Source: Reyranella soli (GTDB lineage Bacteria > Pseudomonadota > Alphaproteobacteria > Reyranellales > Reyranellaceae). Taken from it: 47,790 nucleotides of DNA. The stretch lies in contig NZ_BKAJ01000108.1 of assembly GCF_007992495.1 (NCBI RefSeq), positions 1 to 47,790 of the forward strand, in the 5' to 3' direction. The position numbers were made by a program, and so were the translations under genes. Positions 8,507 through 16,343 of this stretch are shown here, one piece after another. The notes under the pieces were generated by a model. The model was not told where the DNA came from, ran no database searches, and saw only the letters and a program-made list of their open reading frames with translations. Numbering within the stretch: the first letter of the stretch is position 1; each line of letters starts with the position of its first letter.

Positions 8507-9895
8507 ATGAAAAGTGCCTCGCCTCGCCGCATGAAGCTTGGGTTCAACATCGTTGCCAATGGCGCTCACGTCGCGGGATGGCGGATGCCGGGAGCCGAGG
8601 CGAACGCTGCGATGGATATCCGGCTCTGGAAAGAAATGGCCCGCGCCGTCGAGCGCGCCCGCATCCATTTCATGTTCTGGGCCGACGGCATCGCCGTGCG
8701 CCACTCCGCCAAGGACGACGACGAGCTGTCGTTCAATCCCCGCATCGACGTGTTCGAGCCGCTCACCGTGATCGGAGCCCTCGCCGCGGTAACCGAGCGC
8801 CTGGGCTTCGTCGCCAGCGCCTCCACGACCTACAACGAGCCCTATCACGTCGCCCGCAAGTTCGCCTCGCTGGACTACGTCAGCGAAGGTCGGGTGGGCT
8901 GGAACGTGGTGACGTCGTGGAGCGAGCAGGAGGCCTTCAACTTCGGTCTGGATGCCCATGTCGAGCACGGCAAGCGCTATCGTCGGGCGGAAGAGTTCGT
9001 CGATGTCGTCTTCGGCCTTTGGGACAGCTGGGAGGACGATGCGTTCATCCGCGACAAGCAGAACGGACGCTACTTCGACCCGGCCAAGCTGCACACGCTG
9101 AACCACAAGGGCGAGATCCTGAAGGTGAAGGGGCCATTGAACGTCGCTCGGCCTATCCAGGGCTATCCCGTGATCGCGCAAGCCGGCTCCTCGGGCCCGG
9201 GGCAGGATCTGGGCGCCCGCATTGCCGACCTGATCTACGCACAACATAAAACGAAGGACCAGGCGACCGCGTTCTATCGCAGCGTGAAGGAGCACGGCGC
9301 CAAGGCGGGCCGCGACCCGGACTCCATGCTCGTGATGCCAGGCATCCTCCCCGTGCTCGGCCGTACCAAGGCCGAAGCCGAGGACAAGTTCGCACAGATG
9401 CAGGATATGGTGCATCCCCGCGTCGGACTGCCCATGCTGGCGGAGGTGTTCGGTGACTTATCGGGTCATGACCTCGACGGGCCGCTGCCGCCGCCGCTCT
9501 CGGGCAGCAACTCGGTCAAGAGCGCCTATGACAAGCTGGTCGAGCTCGGCCGGCAGCCCGGCATGACCATCCGCAAGCTGTACCAGACCCAGGCCGGCGC
9601 CTCCGGACACTGCGTTTTCGTAGGGACCGCCAGCGAGGCCGCGAACCTGATGCAGGACTGGTTCGAGAGCCGGGGATGCGATGGCTGGAACCTGATTCCG
9701 CCCTTCATGCCGGGACCCGCGATGGAGTGCCTGGAGTGGTTGGTGCCGGAATTGCAACGGCGAGGCCTGGCCCAAACGGAGTACGAGGGCGATGGCACCT
9801 TGCGTGGCAGCCTCGGCCTGCCGCGCCCGACCTTCCACAGCCGGGGCGCCCATGCCCGGGAAAATGGCACGTTTATTGGAAAGCCTCGCTCATGA
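8507..9895 (+). CDS. NtaA/SnaA/DszA-family FMN-dependent monooxygenase (luciferase-like fold)
   Basis: The 462-residue protein belongs to the bacterial luciferase-like group of FMNH2-dependent monooxygenases that includes nitrilotriacetate monooxygenase (NtaA) and dibenzothiophene-sulfone monooxygenase (DszA). Typical blocks are 'FMFWADGIAV' (about 55), 'PLTVIGALAAVTERLGFVAS' (about 85), 'SLDYVSEGRVGWNVVTS' (about 122) and 'QGYPVIAQAGSSGPGQDLGA' (about 222). It needs a separate flavin reductase, and none is seen nearby. The stop overlaps the next ATG as ATGA, so it is coupled to the ABC transporter genes. This suggests that the transporter imports the compound the enzyme oxidises, probably an N- or S-containing organic molecule. 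The substrate is unknown. Confidence 0.88.
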   Translation: MKSASPRRMKLGFNIVANGAHVAGWRMPGAEANAAMDIRLWKEMARAVERARIHFMFWADGIAVRHSAKDDDELSFNPRIDVFEPLTVIGALAAVTERLGFVASASTTYNEPYHVARKFASLDYVSEGRVGWNVVTSWSEQEAFNFGLDAHVEHGKRYRRAEEFVDVVFGLWDSWEDDAFIRDKQNGRYFDPAKLHTLNHKGEILKVKGPLNVARPIQGYPVIAQAGSSGPGQDLGARIADLIYAQHKTKDQATAFYRSVKEHGAKAGRDPDSMLVMPGILPVLGRTKAEAEDKFAQMQDMVHPRVGLPMLAEVFGDLSGHDLDGPLPPPLSGSNSVKSAYDKLVELGRQPGMTIRKLYQTQAGASGHCVFVGTASEAANLMQDWFESRGCDGWNLIPPFMPGPAMECLEWLVPELQRRGLAQTEYEGDGTLRGSLGLPRPTFHSRGAHARENGTFIGKPRS

Positions 9896-10788
9896 AGACC
9901 GTCACCCGCCTGCTGCTCTTCCTCGCCATGCTCGCCGGTGTCGCGCTGCCTGCCCATGCGCAGCAACCCGCGCTCCAACCCGGTGCGGATCCCGCCTTGG
10001 CCCAGCAGGCCGATCCGGCGCTGGTGAAGATGGTTCCGGCTGATGTGGCCGGCAAGCCCTTCACGGTCGCCATTGCGCTGGGCTCTCCGCCGGATGATTT
10101 CCGCAACGAGAAGGGCGAGATCGTCGGCTGGGAGATCGACATCCTGCGTGCCGCGACCCAGTCGCTCGGGCTCGGCCTCGAGCTCCGTCCCACCACCTTC
10201 GATACGCTGATCCCGGGCCTGCAGGCCAAGCGGTTCGATGCGGCGACGGGGCAGATGGGCGTCACCGTGGTGCGCCTGAAGGTGATCGACATGGTGGGCA
10301 TGCTGACGAGCAATGAATTGTTCGCCGCCTACGCCGACAGTCCGATACAGGTCAAGACCCTCGACGACCTGTGCGGTATCACCGTCGCCACCACGCGAGG
10401 CTCGCGCGAGATGGTGTTCGCCGAGGAGCATCAGTCCAAATGCGCCGCCGCCGGCAAGAAGCCGATCAATGCGCTTGCCTTCAACGACGGCAACGGGGCC
10501 GCGGAAGCGATGATGAGCCGCCGGGCCGATCTCTTCTGGCTGGGCTCGACGGCCGTCAGCTACTTCATCGCGCAATCCAAGGGCCGCACCAAGATCGTTG
10601 GCAGCTACACCGACACGTCCTATATCGGCGTGGCGTTGCCCAAGGGCTCGCCGATGGCGCCCCTGCTGCAGGCGGCGATCCAGCACCTGATCGACAATGG
10701 CACCTATACCAAGATCGTCACCAAATGGGGCCTGGAGAAGGGTGCCATCAAGCACGCGCCGCTCAATCCGACGAACGTAGAGAAATGA
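9892..10788 (+). CDS. ABC transporter substrate-binding protein, polar amino acid (SBP_bac_3) type
   Basis: The 298-residue periplasmic binding protein has a clear signal peptide (MKTVTRLLLFLAMLAGVALP, cleavage likely after AHA at about 22-24). The family-3 solute-binding domain follows from about residue 50 ('FTVAIALGSPPDDFRNEKGE', 'GWEIDILRAATQSLGL', 'DLCGITVATTRGSREMVF'). The ATG at 9892 was chosen because it gives the signal peptide and the ATGA overlap with the monooxygenase. A longer open frame upstream is a shadow. The carboxyl end overlaps the permease start, also as ATGA. It is the specificity component of the transporter. The ligand is unknown. Confidence 0.9.
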   Translation: MKTVTRLLLFLAMLAGVALPAHAQQPALQPGADPALAQQADPALVKMVPADVAGKPFTVAIALGSPPDDFRNEKGEIVGWEIDILRAATQSLGLGLELRPTTFDTLIPGLQAKRFDAATGQMGVTVVRLKVIDMVGMLTSNELFAAYADSPIQVKTLDDLCGITVATTRGSREMVFAEEHQSKCAAAGKKPINALAFNDGNGAAEAMMSRRADLFWLGSTAVSYFIAQSKGRTKIVGSYTDTSYIGVALPKGSPMAPLLQAAIQHLIDNGTYTKIVTKWGLEKGAIKHAPLNPTNVEK

Positions 10789-11690
10789 GTTCAGGCGCGC
10801 CGGAGCCTTCCGCGCCGGAGCCTTCCGAGCCTGGGCCTGCCGAGCCTGCATCGGACGTGCCCCCATCGGACACGCCAATGCAGGTGATCCCGCTGCGTCG
10901 TCCTTGGACCTGGGCCGCCAGCGTGCTGGTCGTGCTGATCGCGGCGGGCGTGGCCTGGAGCGTCGCGACCAATCCCGCGTTCGGCTGGCCGGTCGTGGCG
11001 GAATACCTGTTCCACGAACAGATCCTGGCCGGGCTCATCCGCACGCTGGAACTGACCGTGACCGCCATGTTGCTTGGCCTGGTGCTGGGCACGGCGCTCG
11101 CGATCATGCGGCTGTCCGACAACAAGCTGCTGTCCACCTTGAGCTGGCTCTACATCTGGTTCTTCCGCAGCGTGCCCGTACTGGTGCAGCTGATCTTCTG
11201 GTACAATTTCGGCGCGCTCTACGCGCACATCACGCTCGCGATTCCGTGGGGCCCGGTGCTCTACAGCGCATCGACCAACAGCGTGATCACGCCGCTGACC
11301 GCAGCCCTCGCCGGATTGGGCCTGGCGCAGGCGGCCTATACCGCCGAGGTGATTCGCGCCGGCATCCTGTCGGTACCGTCCGGCCAGACCCGCGCCGCCA
11401 AGGCGCTGGGCATGGGCCCGGCGACGATCTTCATCCGTATCGTCTTTCCGCAGGCCATGCGGGTGATCATTCCGCCCGTCGGCAACGAGGTGATCTCGAT
11501 GGTGAAGGGCACGTCGCTTGTCAGCGTCATTGCGATGGCCGACCTGCTCTATACCGCGCAGCTCATCTACGCCCGCACCTATGAGACGATCCCGCTGCTG
11601 ATCGTCGCTTCGCTCTGGTACCTCGCCGTCGTCTCGATCCTCTCCATCGCGCAGCATGCGCTGGAACGGCATTACGGGCGCGGTGCATGA
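10785..11690 (+). CDS. ABC transporter permease, polar amino acid (HisM/GlnP) type
   Basis: The 301-residue inner-membrane permease carries the family N-terminal segment 'RTLELTVTAMLLGLVLGTAL' and the EAA loop that contacts the ATPase ('RAAKALGMGPATIFIRIVFP', about residues 203-222). Starting at the coupled ATG (10785) gives an unusual 30-residue Pro/Glu/Ser-rich N-terminus ('APEPSAPEPSEPGPAEPA') before the first membrane segment. An alternative ATG at 10878 (MQVIPLRRPW) would remove it but would lose the ATGA overlap with the binding protein. It is the only permease gene here, so it presumably works as a homodimer. Confidence 0.88.
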   Translation: MSSGAPEPSAPEPSEPGPAEPASDVPPSDTPMQVIPLRRPWTWAASVLVVLIAAGVAWSVATNPAFGWPVVAEYLFHEQILAGLIRTLELTVTAMLLGLVLGTALAIMRLSDNKLLSTLSWLYIWFFRSVPVLVQLIFWYNFGALYAHITLAIPWGPVLYSASTNSVITPLTAALAGLGLAQAAYTAEVIRAGILSVPSGQTRAAKALGMGPATIFIRIVFPQAMRVIIPPVGNEVISMVKGTSLVSVIAMADLLYTAQLIYARTYETIPLLIVASLWYLAVVSILSIAQHALERHYGRGA

Positions 11691-12451
11691 CCGAGCCGAT
11701 GGTGCGCATCCGAGGCCTGCGCAAGAGCTTCGGCACGAAAGAGGTTCTGTGCGGCATCGACATGGACGTCCAGGCCGGGTCGGTGATGTGCATCATCGGA
11801 CCGTCGGGGTCCGGCAAGAGCACACTCCTATCCTGTATCAACCATCTCGAACGCATCGATGGCGGGCGCATGTGGGTCGGCGGCGAGCTGGTCGGCTATC
11901 GCGAGCGCGCCGGCAAGCTCTACGAGCTGCCCGAGCGCAAGGTGGCGAAGATGCGCGCGCGCATCGGCATGGTGTTCCAGCAATTCAACCTGTTCCCGCA
12001 CATGACGGCGCTGCAGAACATCATCGAGGCGCCGATCCGGGTGAAGCGGCAGCCGCCGGCGGAGGCCCGCGCCAAGGCCATGGTGTTGCTGGAGCGCGTC
12101 GGGCTGGCGGACAGGGCGGCGGCCTTTCCGTCCCAGCTCTCCGGCGGCCAGCAGCAGCGGGTCGCCATCGCGCGGGCGCTGGCGATGGAACCGCAGCTGA
12201 TGCTGTTCGACGAGCCGACGTCGGCCCTCGATCCAGAACTGGTGGGCGAGGTGCTGGCGGTGATGCGCGACCTCGCGGCGACCGGCATGACCATGATGGT
12301 GGTGACGCACGAACTTTCCTTCGCGCGCGAGGTGGGCGACGATCTCGTCTTCATGGCGGACGGGCTGATCATGGAACGAGGATCGCCCCGCACCGTGCTG
12401 GCGAACCCGCGGGAGCCGAGGACACGCGAATTCCTGTCGCGCGTGCTCTGA
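11687..12451 (+). CDS. ABC transporter ATP-binding protein, polar amino acid (HisP/GlnQ) type
   Basis: The 254-residue ATPase has Walker A GPSGSGKST (about 39-47), Q-loop 'MVFQQFNLFPHMT', signature LSGGQQQRVAIARAL, Walker B 'LMLFDEPTSALDPEL' and the switch histidine in VVTHELSFA. The sequence is typical of amino-acid importers. It couples to the preceding permease by an ATGA overlap. Eighty-six bases separate it from the flavin monooxygenase downstream. No terminator was seen in that gap, so cotranscription is possible. Confidence 0.93.
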   Translation: MTEPMVRIRGLRKSFGTKEVLCGIDMDVQAGSVMCIIGPSGSGKSTLLSCINHLERIDGGRMWVGGELVGYRERAGKLYELPERKVAKMRARIGMVFQQFNLFPHMTALQNIIEAPIRVKRQPPAEARAKAMVLLERVGLADRAAAFPSQLSGGQQQRVAIARALAMEPQLMLFDEPTSALDPELVGEVLAVMRDLAATGMTMMVVTHELSFAREVGDDLVFMADGLIMERGSPRTVLANPREPRTREFLSRVL

Positions 12452-12537
12452 CGGGCTTCTGAAAAAGCTCGTTCGCGCAACCATCTTGTGCGTGCTCCAA
12501 TGGCGCCGGGCCTTCGCGATCCTGGCAAAGGGCGACA

Positions 12538-13827
12538 ATGTCAGTTGAAAAGATAGACACGCTTGTCGTGGGTGGAGGCCAGGCGGGGCTGGCCATGAGC
12601 GAGCATCTGAGCCAGGCGGGCGTGCCTCATGTCGTCGTCGAGCGGCATCGGATCGCCGAACGCTGGCGCTCGGAACGATGGGACTCATTGGTTGCGAACG
12701 GCCCGGCCTGGCACGATCGCTTTCCGGCTCTCGCATTTTCCGATGTCGACCGGAATGTCGGTCCCGACGATTTCCCAGCCAAGGAAACGGTGGCGGACTA
12801 TTTCGTCGCCTATGCCAGGAAGATCTCGGCCCCCATCCGTTGCGGTGTCGACGTCTTGAAGGTCGAAAGAAGGATCGGTCGTCCTGGCTTCCGTGTCGAA
12901 ACCTCCACAGGCGTGATCGAGGCCAACAGCGTCGTCGCGGCAACCGGCTCCTTTCAGCGTCCCGTTGTTCCTGAGTTGGTTCCCCGGCAAGCCCGAGTGG
13001 TGCAAATGCACTCCACAGGTTACCACAATCCGGGCCAGCTAACCGAAGGAGCGATTCTCGTCGTGGGATCCGGTTCATCAGGCACCCAGATCGCGGAAGA
13101 ACTGCTCGAGGCCGGGCGGCGCGTCTATCTCTCGATCGGCCCGCACGACCGTCCGCCGCGGGCCTATCGCGGTCGCGATTACTGCTGGTGGCTCGGTGTT
13201 CTTGGCAAATGGGATGCTGTCGCTCGAGAGCCGGGCAGGGAACACGTGACGATCGCCGTGAGCGGTGTACGCGGCGGCCATACGATCGACTTTCGCCGTC
13301 TTGCAGCGAGGGGAATGATTCTGGTTGGGCGGACGGAAGCCTACGCCGATGGCGCGATCAGCTTCGCGCCGGACCTCGTCGACAATCTTGACCAGGGCGA
13401 CCAGAACCTTCGCTCGCTGCTCGATGAAGCCGACACCTATGTCGTCCGCAACGGTCTCGACCTCCCGGAAGAGGCGGAGGCCAGGGCCATCGGGCCAGAC
13501 TCCGATTGCATAACCAATCCCATCTCAGGGCTCGATCTGGCGAAAGCGGGAATCACCACCATCATCTGGGCGACGGGATTTGTTGCGGACTACAGCTGGA
13601 TAGAGCTCGATATTTTCAACGAGGATGGCAGGCCGAGACATCAGCGTGGCGTCTCGGCGGAGGCGGGCCTGTATTTCCTCGGCCTGCCCTGGCAGTCGCG
13701 ACGTGGCTCCTCGTTCATCTGGGGCGTGTGGCACGACGCCAAGTATCTGGCTGATCAAATCGCCAACCAGCGCAAGTACATCGACTATGACCTCGCAAGG
13801 CGGGGAAGCCGGCCTCAGCTGCGGTAG
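12538..13827 (+). CDS. Flavin-containing (group B) monooxygenase-like NAD(P)-dependent oxidoreductase
   Basis: The 429-residue FAD enzyme has an N-terminal dinucleotide fold (VVGGGQAGLAMSEHL, 11-25), the FMO-style 'RWRSERWDSLVANGPAW' segment and a second nucleotide-binding motif VVGSGSSGTQIAEEL (about 174-188, NADPH). A C-terminal ATG-like motif follows (IIWATGFVADYSWI). It resembles the trimethylamine/indole-pyruvate/Baeyer-Villiger superfamily; the exact reaction is not readable. It follows the ABC importer and the luciferase-like monooxygenase, so the region holds two oxygenases and one uptake system. Its tail overlaps the tail of argJ on the other strand by 13 bp (13815-13827). The Shine-Dalgarno is weak. 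Confidence 0.85.
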   Translation: MSVEKIDTLVVGGGQAGLAMSEHLSQAGVPHVVVERHRIAERWRSERWDSLVANGPAWHDRFPALAFSDVDRNVGPDDFPAKETVADYFVAYARKISAPIRCGVDVLKVERRIGRPGFRVETSTGVIEANSVVAATGSFQRPVVPELVPRQARVVQMHSTGYHNPGQLTEGAILVVGSGSSGTQIAEELLEAGRRVYLSIGPHDRPPRAYRGRDYCWWLGVLGKWDAVAREPGREHVTIAVSGVRGGHTIDFRRLAARGMILVGRTEAYADGAISFAPDLVDNLDQGDQNLRSLLDEADTYVVRNGLDLPEEAEARAIGPDSDCITNPISGLDLAKAGITTIIWATGFVADYSWIELDIFNEDGRPRHQRGVSAEAGLYFLGLPWQSRRGSSFIWGVWHDAKYLADQIANQRKYIDYDLARRGSRPQLR

Positions 13828-15068
13828 TCCGCGTTGATCGCGAAATAGTCCTGCGTCAGGTCGCAGGTCCAGATCGTGGCGCGGCCCGGGCCGCCGACGC
13901 CGACGTCGACCCGGATGTCGATCTCGCGCGACTTCATGTAGGCGGCAATCGTCGGCTCGTCGTAGCTCGCCGCGCGTTCGCCTTTCTCGGCGACGGCACG
14001 GCTGCCGAACCAGATCGAGAGGTTGTCGCGGTCCGCGGCCTCGCCGGACTTGCCGACGGCCATCACGACGCGGCCCCAGTTCGGGTCTTCGCCGGCGATC
14101 GCGGTCTTGACCAGGGGCGAGTTCGCAACCGACAGGCCGATGCGGCGGGCGGCGGCGTCGCTTTCCGCTCCCTCGATCACGAGCGTCACGAACTTCGACA
14201 GGCCTTCGCCATCCTTGGCGACCATGATTGCCAGTTCCTTCAACAAGTCGTGCACGGCCGCCGTGAACTCGGCGAGCGCCGGGTCGCCGACCTCGTCGAC
14301 CGGCTTCTGGCCGCGCTTGGCCGCGGCGCCCGTCGCAAATATCAGGCAGGTGTCGCTCGTGGAGGTGTCGCCATCGATCGTCATGCAATTGAAGCTCGTT
14401 GCCGCGCCACTGCTCATGATCTGCTGCAATGCCTGCGCCGAGACCGCCGCGTCCGTGAACAGGAAGCAGAGCATCGTCGCCATGTCGGGCGCAATCATGC
14501 CGGCGCCTTTGCAGAAGCCGTTGATCGAGACCTCGACGTTGCCGATCCGTGCTTTGCGGGTCGCGAGCTTGGGATAGGTGTCGGTCGTCATGATGGCGCG
14601 CGCGGCCCTGGGCCAGGCATCGGCCTTGGCCGATGTCACGAGGCCGTCGAGCAGGTGGCGGAACTTGCCGGCCTCCAGCGGCTCGCCGATGACCCCGGTC
14701 GATGCAAGGTAGACCTCGTCCCGGCCGCAGCCCGTGGCTTTCATCGCGAATTCGGCGGTCGCCTCGACCGCTTCGCGGCCCTTCTTGCCCGTGAAGGCGT
14801 TGGCATTGCCCGAGTTGACGACGAGAATACGCGCCTTGCCGCCTTCGAGACTCTGCCTGCACCACAGCACAGGCGCCGAGCACGTCTTCGATTGCGTCAG
14901 CACGCCGGCGACCGTCGTGCCCGGATCGACCACGGCGACCATCAGGTCGTCGCGGTTCTTGTAGCGGATTCCGGCCTCGCAGGCGGCGAAACGGACGCCC
15001 TCAATCACCGGCAGGTCGGCCAGCTCTGTCGGGGCAAAGGGGGAGATTTTGGCAACGTCGTGGGTCAT
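13815..15068 (-). CDS. argJ: Bifunctional ornithine acetyltransferase / N-acetylglutamate synthase
   Basis: The 417-residue enzyme of arginine biosynthesis moves acetyl from N-acetylornithine to glutamate (the recycling step). It may also make acetylglutamate from acetyl-CoA. The precursor is cleaved autocatalytically before a threonine in the conserved KGAGMIAPDMATML block (187-200). The predicted nucleophile is Thr198. Other family marks are 'LVVNSGNANAFTGKKG' (82-97), 'YLASTGVIGEPL' (120-131), 'SFNCMTIDGDTSTSDT' and 'AGEDPNWGR'. The start ATG at 15068 lies 20 bases after the end of an intrinsic terminator hairpin. That hairpin follows an arginine-rich leader ORF (15144-15209), so regulation by attenuation is proposed. 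It ends tail-to-tail with the flavin monooxygenase. Confidence 0.95.
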   Translation of the reverse strand: MTHDVAKISPFAPTELADLPVIEGVRFAACEAGIRYKNRDDLMVAVVDPGTTVAGVLTQSKTCSAPVLWCRQSLEGGKARILVVNSGNANAFTGKKGREAVEATAEFAMKATGCGRDEVYLASTGVIGEPLEAGKFRHLLDGLVTSAKADAWPRAARAIMTTDTYPKLATRKARIGNVEVSINGFCKGAGMIAPDMATMLCFLFTDAAVSAQALQQIMSSGAATSFNCMTIDGDTSTSDTCLIFATGAAAKRGQKPVDEVGDPALAEFTAAVHDLLKELAIMVAKDGEGLSKFVTLVIEGAESDAAARRIGLSVANSPLVKTAIAGEDPNWGRVVMAVGKSGEAADRDNLSIWFGSRAVAEKGERAASYDEPTIAAYMKSREIDIRVDVGVGGPGRATIWTCDLTQDYFAINADYRS

Positions 15069-15088
15069 GGCTCACACTCTCTCGGACA

Positions 15089-15123
15089 CAAAAACAAAAA
15101 AGCCGCGCTCAGGGGCGCGGCTT
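15089..15123 (-). terminator. Intrinsic terminator in the argJ leader (candidate attenuator)
   Basis: Read on the minus strand, a 9-bp perfect GC-rich stem (AAGCCGCGC / GCGCGGCTT; arms 15123-15115 and 15108-15100, six-base loop) is followed by TTTTTTGTTTTTG. This is a textbook factor-independent terminator. It lies between the arginine-rich leader ORF and argJ, and no full-size minus-strand gene lies upstream for it to terminate. A competing helix can form: GCGCG and TGCG of the last leader codons (15158-15148) can pair with CGCA and CGCGC (15126-15115). That would use up the first arm of the terminator. Confidence 0.8.
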
Positions 15124-15143
15124 GCGGACGGACGCAGCATGCG

Positions 15144-15209
15144 TCATCGCACTCGCGCTCTTCGGGCGGTGCGTCGGCGGCGTCGGATGTGCAGCCGGAG
15201 GTTCGTCAT
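15144..15209 (-). CDS. Arginine-rich leader peptide of argJ (candidate)
   Basis: The ORF has 21 codons, of which 10 are arginine (residues 5, 9-13, 16, 17, 19, 21), including five in a row (codons CGA CGC CGC CGA CGC, 15185-15171). It reads ATG to TGA on the argJ strand and stops 21 bases before the attenuator stem. A small GACGCA/TGCGTC hairpin (15131-15145) overlaps its stop. The arrangement of peptide, pause hairpin, antiterminator and terminator matches classic amino acid attenuation. Doubts: no Shine-Dalgarno precedes the ATG, no convincing promoter was found (only a TTGACC at 15246-15241), and GC-rich DNA favours CGN codons. Confidence 0.6.
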   Translation of the reverse strand: MTNLRLHIRRRRRTARRARVR

Positions 15210-15282
15210 GGCGCCGACAAGTGCGCTATGTTGAGAATTGGGTCAAGCCAATAGTCCGCAGAACAAGGATGGGGTGGGAACG

Positions 15283-16257
15283 ATGCTCAAGCGACGCAGC
15301 ATGCTGGCGGGCACCGCCGGCTGGACAATCGTTGGTGCCTCGGCGGTGCGCGCGCAGGCGTGGCCGAGCGGCCAGGTCAAGATCGTGGTGCCCTACATTC
15401 CCGGCGGCGCCACCGACACGGCAGGCCGCCTGGTCGCCGAGAAGATGACGGCGCTGCTCGGCCAGCAGGTGATCGTCGAGAATCGCGGCGGCGGCAATAC
15501 CATCATCGGCATGGAGCTGGTGGCCAAATCCAAGCCCGACGGCCAGACCCTGCTGCTGGGCACGACGACGCTCGCGACTAACGCCGCGCTCGGGCTGAAG
15601 CAGCCCTACGAGCCGCTGAAGGACTTCCAGCCGATCTCGACCATCGCCGACATCCCCGACCTGATCGCCTACAACAACGACGTGCCGGCCAACTCCTGGC
15701 CCGAGTTCGCCGCGTGGGTGAACAAGCAGCCGGAGAAGGTGCGCTTCGCCACGTCGGGCATCGGCAACCAGCCGCATCTCTGGATGGAGCTCTTCAAGAC
15801 GCGCAACAAGCTCAACCTCGAGGTCGTGGCCTACAAGGGCTCGGCCGAGGCGATCCGCGACGTGCTGGCGGGCCATGTGCCCATGCTCTGCGACGTCGTG
15901 CTGCCGACCGGCAATCATGTGAAGGCCGGACGCATGAAGGGCCTGGTCGTGGCCTCGGCCGAGCGCTCGCCGATGTGCCCCGACGTGCCGACGGTGATCG
16001 AGCTCGGCATGCCCGACATGGTGAGCGCGGTGTTCTACGGCCTGGTCGCGCCCGCCGGCGTGCCGCGCCCGGTCGTCGATCGCCTGAACGCGCTCTGCCA
16101 GGAGATCATCAAGGATCCCGAGGTGAAGAAGAAGTTCGGCGACCTCGGCTTCTTCATGACCGGCAGCACGCCCGAGGCCTATCTCGAGAAGCTGAAGTTC
16201 GAGACCGCGCGCTGGACCAAGGTGGTCAAGGAGAACGATATCAAGGTCGAGGGCTGA
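15283..16257 (+). CDS. Orphan tripartite tricarboxylate transporter (TctC/Bug) substrate-binding protein
   Basis: The 324-residue periplasmic binding protein begins with a signal peptide that has a Tat-like RR (MLKRRSMLAGTAGW, cleavage after ...AVRAQA). Bug-family landmarks follow: 'VVPYIPGGATDTAGR' (about 37-51), 'NRGGGNTIIGMELVAKSKPD' (about 68-87) and 'GVPRPVVDRLNALCQEI'. These proteins bind carboxylates, amides or related solutes for TTT transporters. No membrane genes (tctA, tctB) are present in the window, so it is an orphan, as is common for this family. ATG 15283 was preferred to TTG 15238 because of the signal peptide and the GGGTGGGA ribosome site. It is divergent from argJ and its leader. 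Confidence 0.9.
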   Translation: MLKRRSMLAGTAGWTIVGASAVRAQAWPSGQVKIVVPYIPGGATDTAGRLVAEKMTALLGQQVIVENRGGGNTIIGMELVAKSKPDGQTLLLGTTTLATNAALGLKQPYEPLKDFQPISTIADIPDLIAYNNDVPANSWPEFAAWVNKQPEKVRFATSGIGNQPHLWMELFKTRNKLNLEVVAYKGSAEAIRDVLAGHVPMLCDVVLPTGNHVKAGRMKGLVVASAERSPMCPDVPTVIELGMPDMVSAVFYGLVAPAGVPRPVVDRLNALCQEIIKDPEVKKKFGDLGFFMTGSTPEAYLEKLKFETARWTKVVKENDIKVEG

Positions 16258-16343
16258 TACGGCCACCGCCCGACCGGGAGGCTGTAACGACCTTTGCGCC
16301 TGAGTCGTCTCTCCTTCGCGGACCGTGCCGCGGAGGTAAGACG

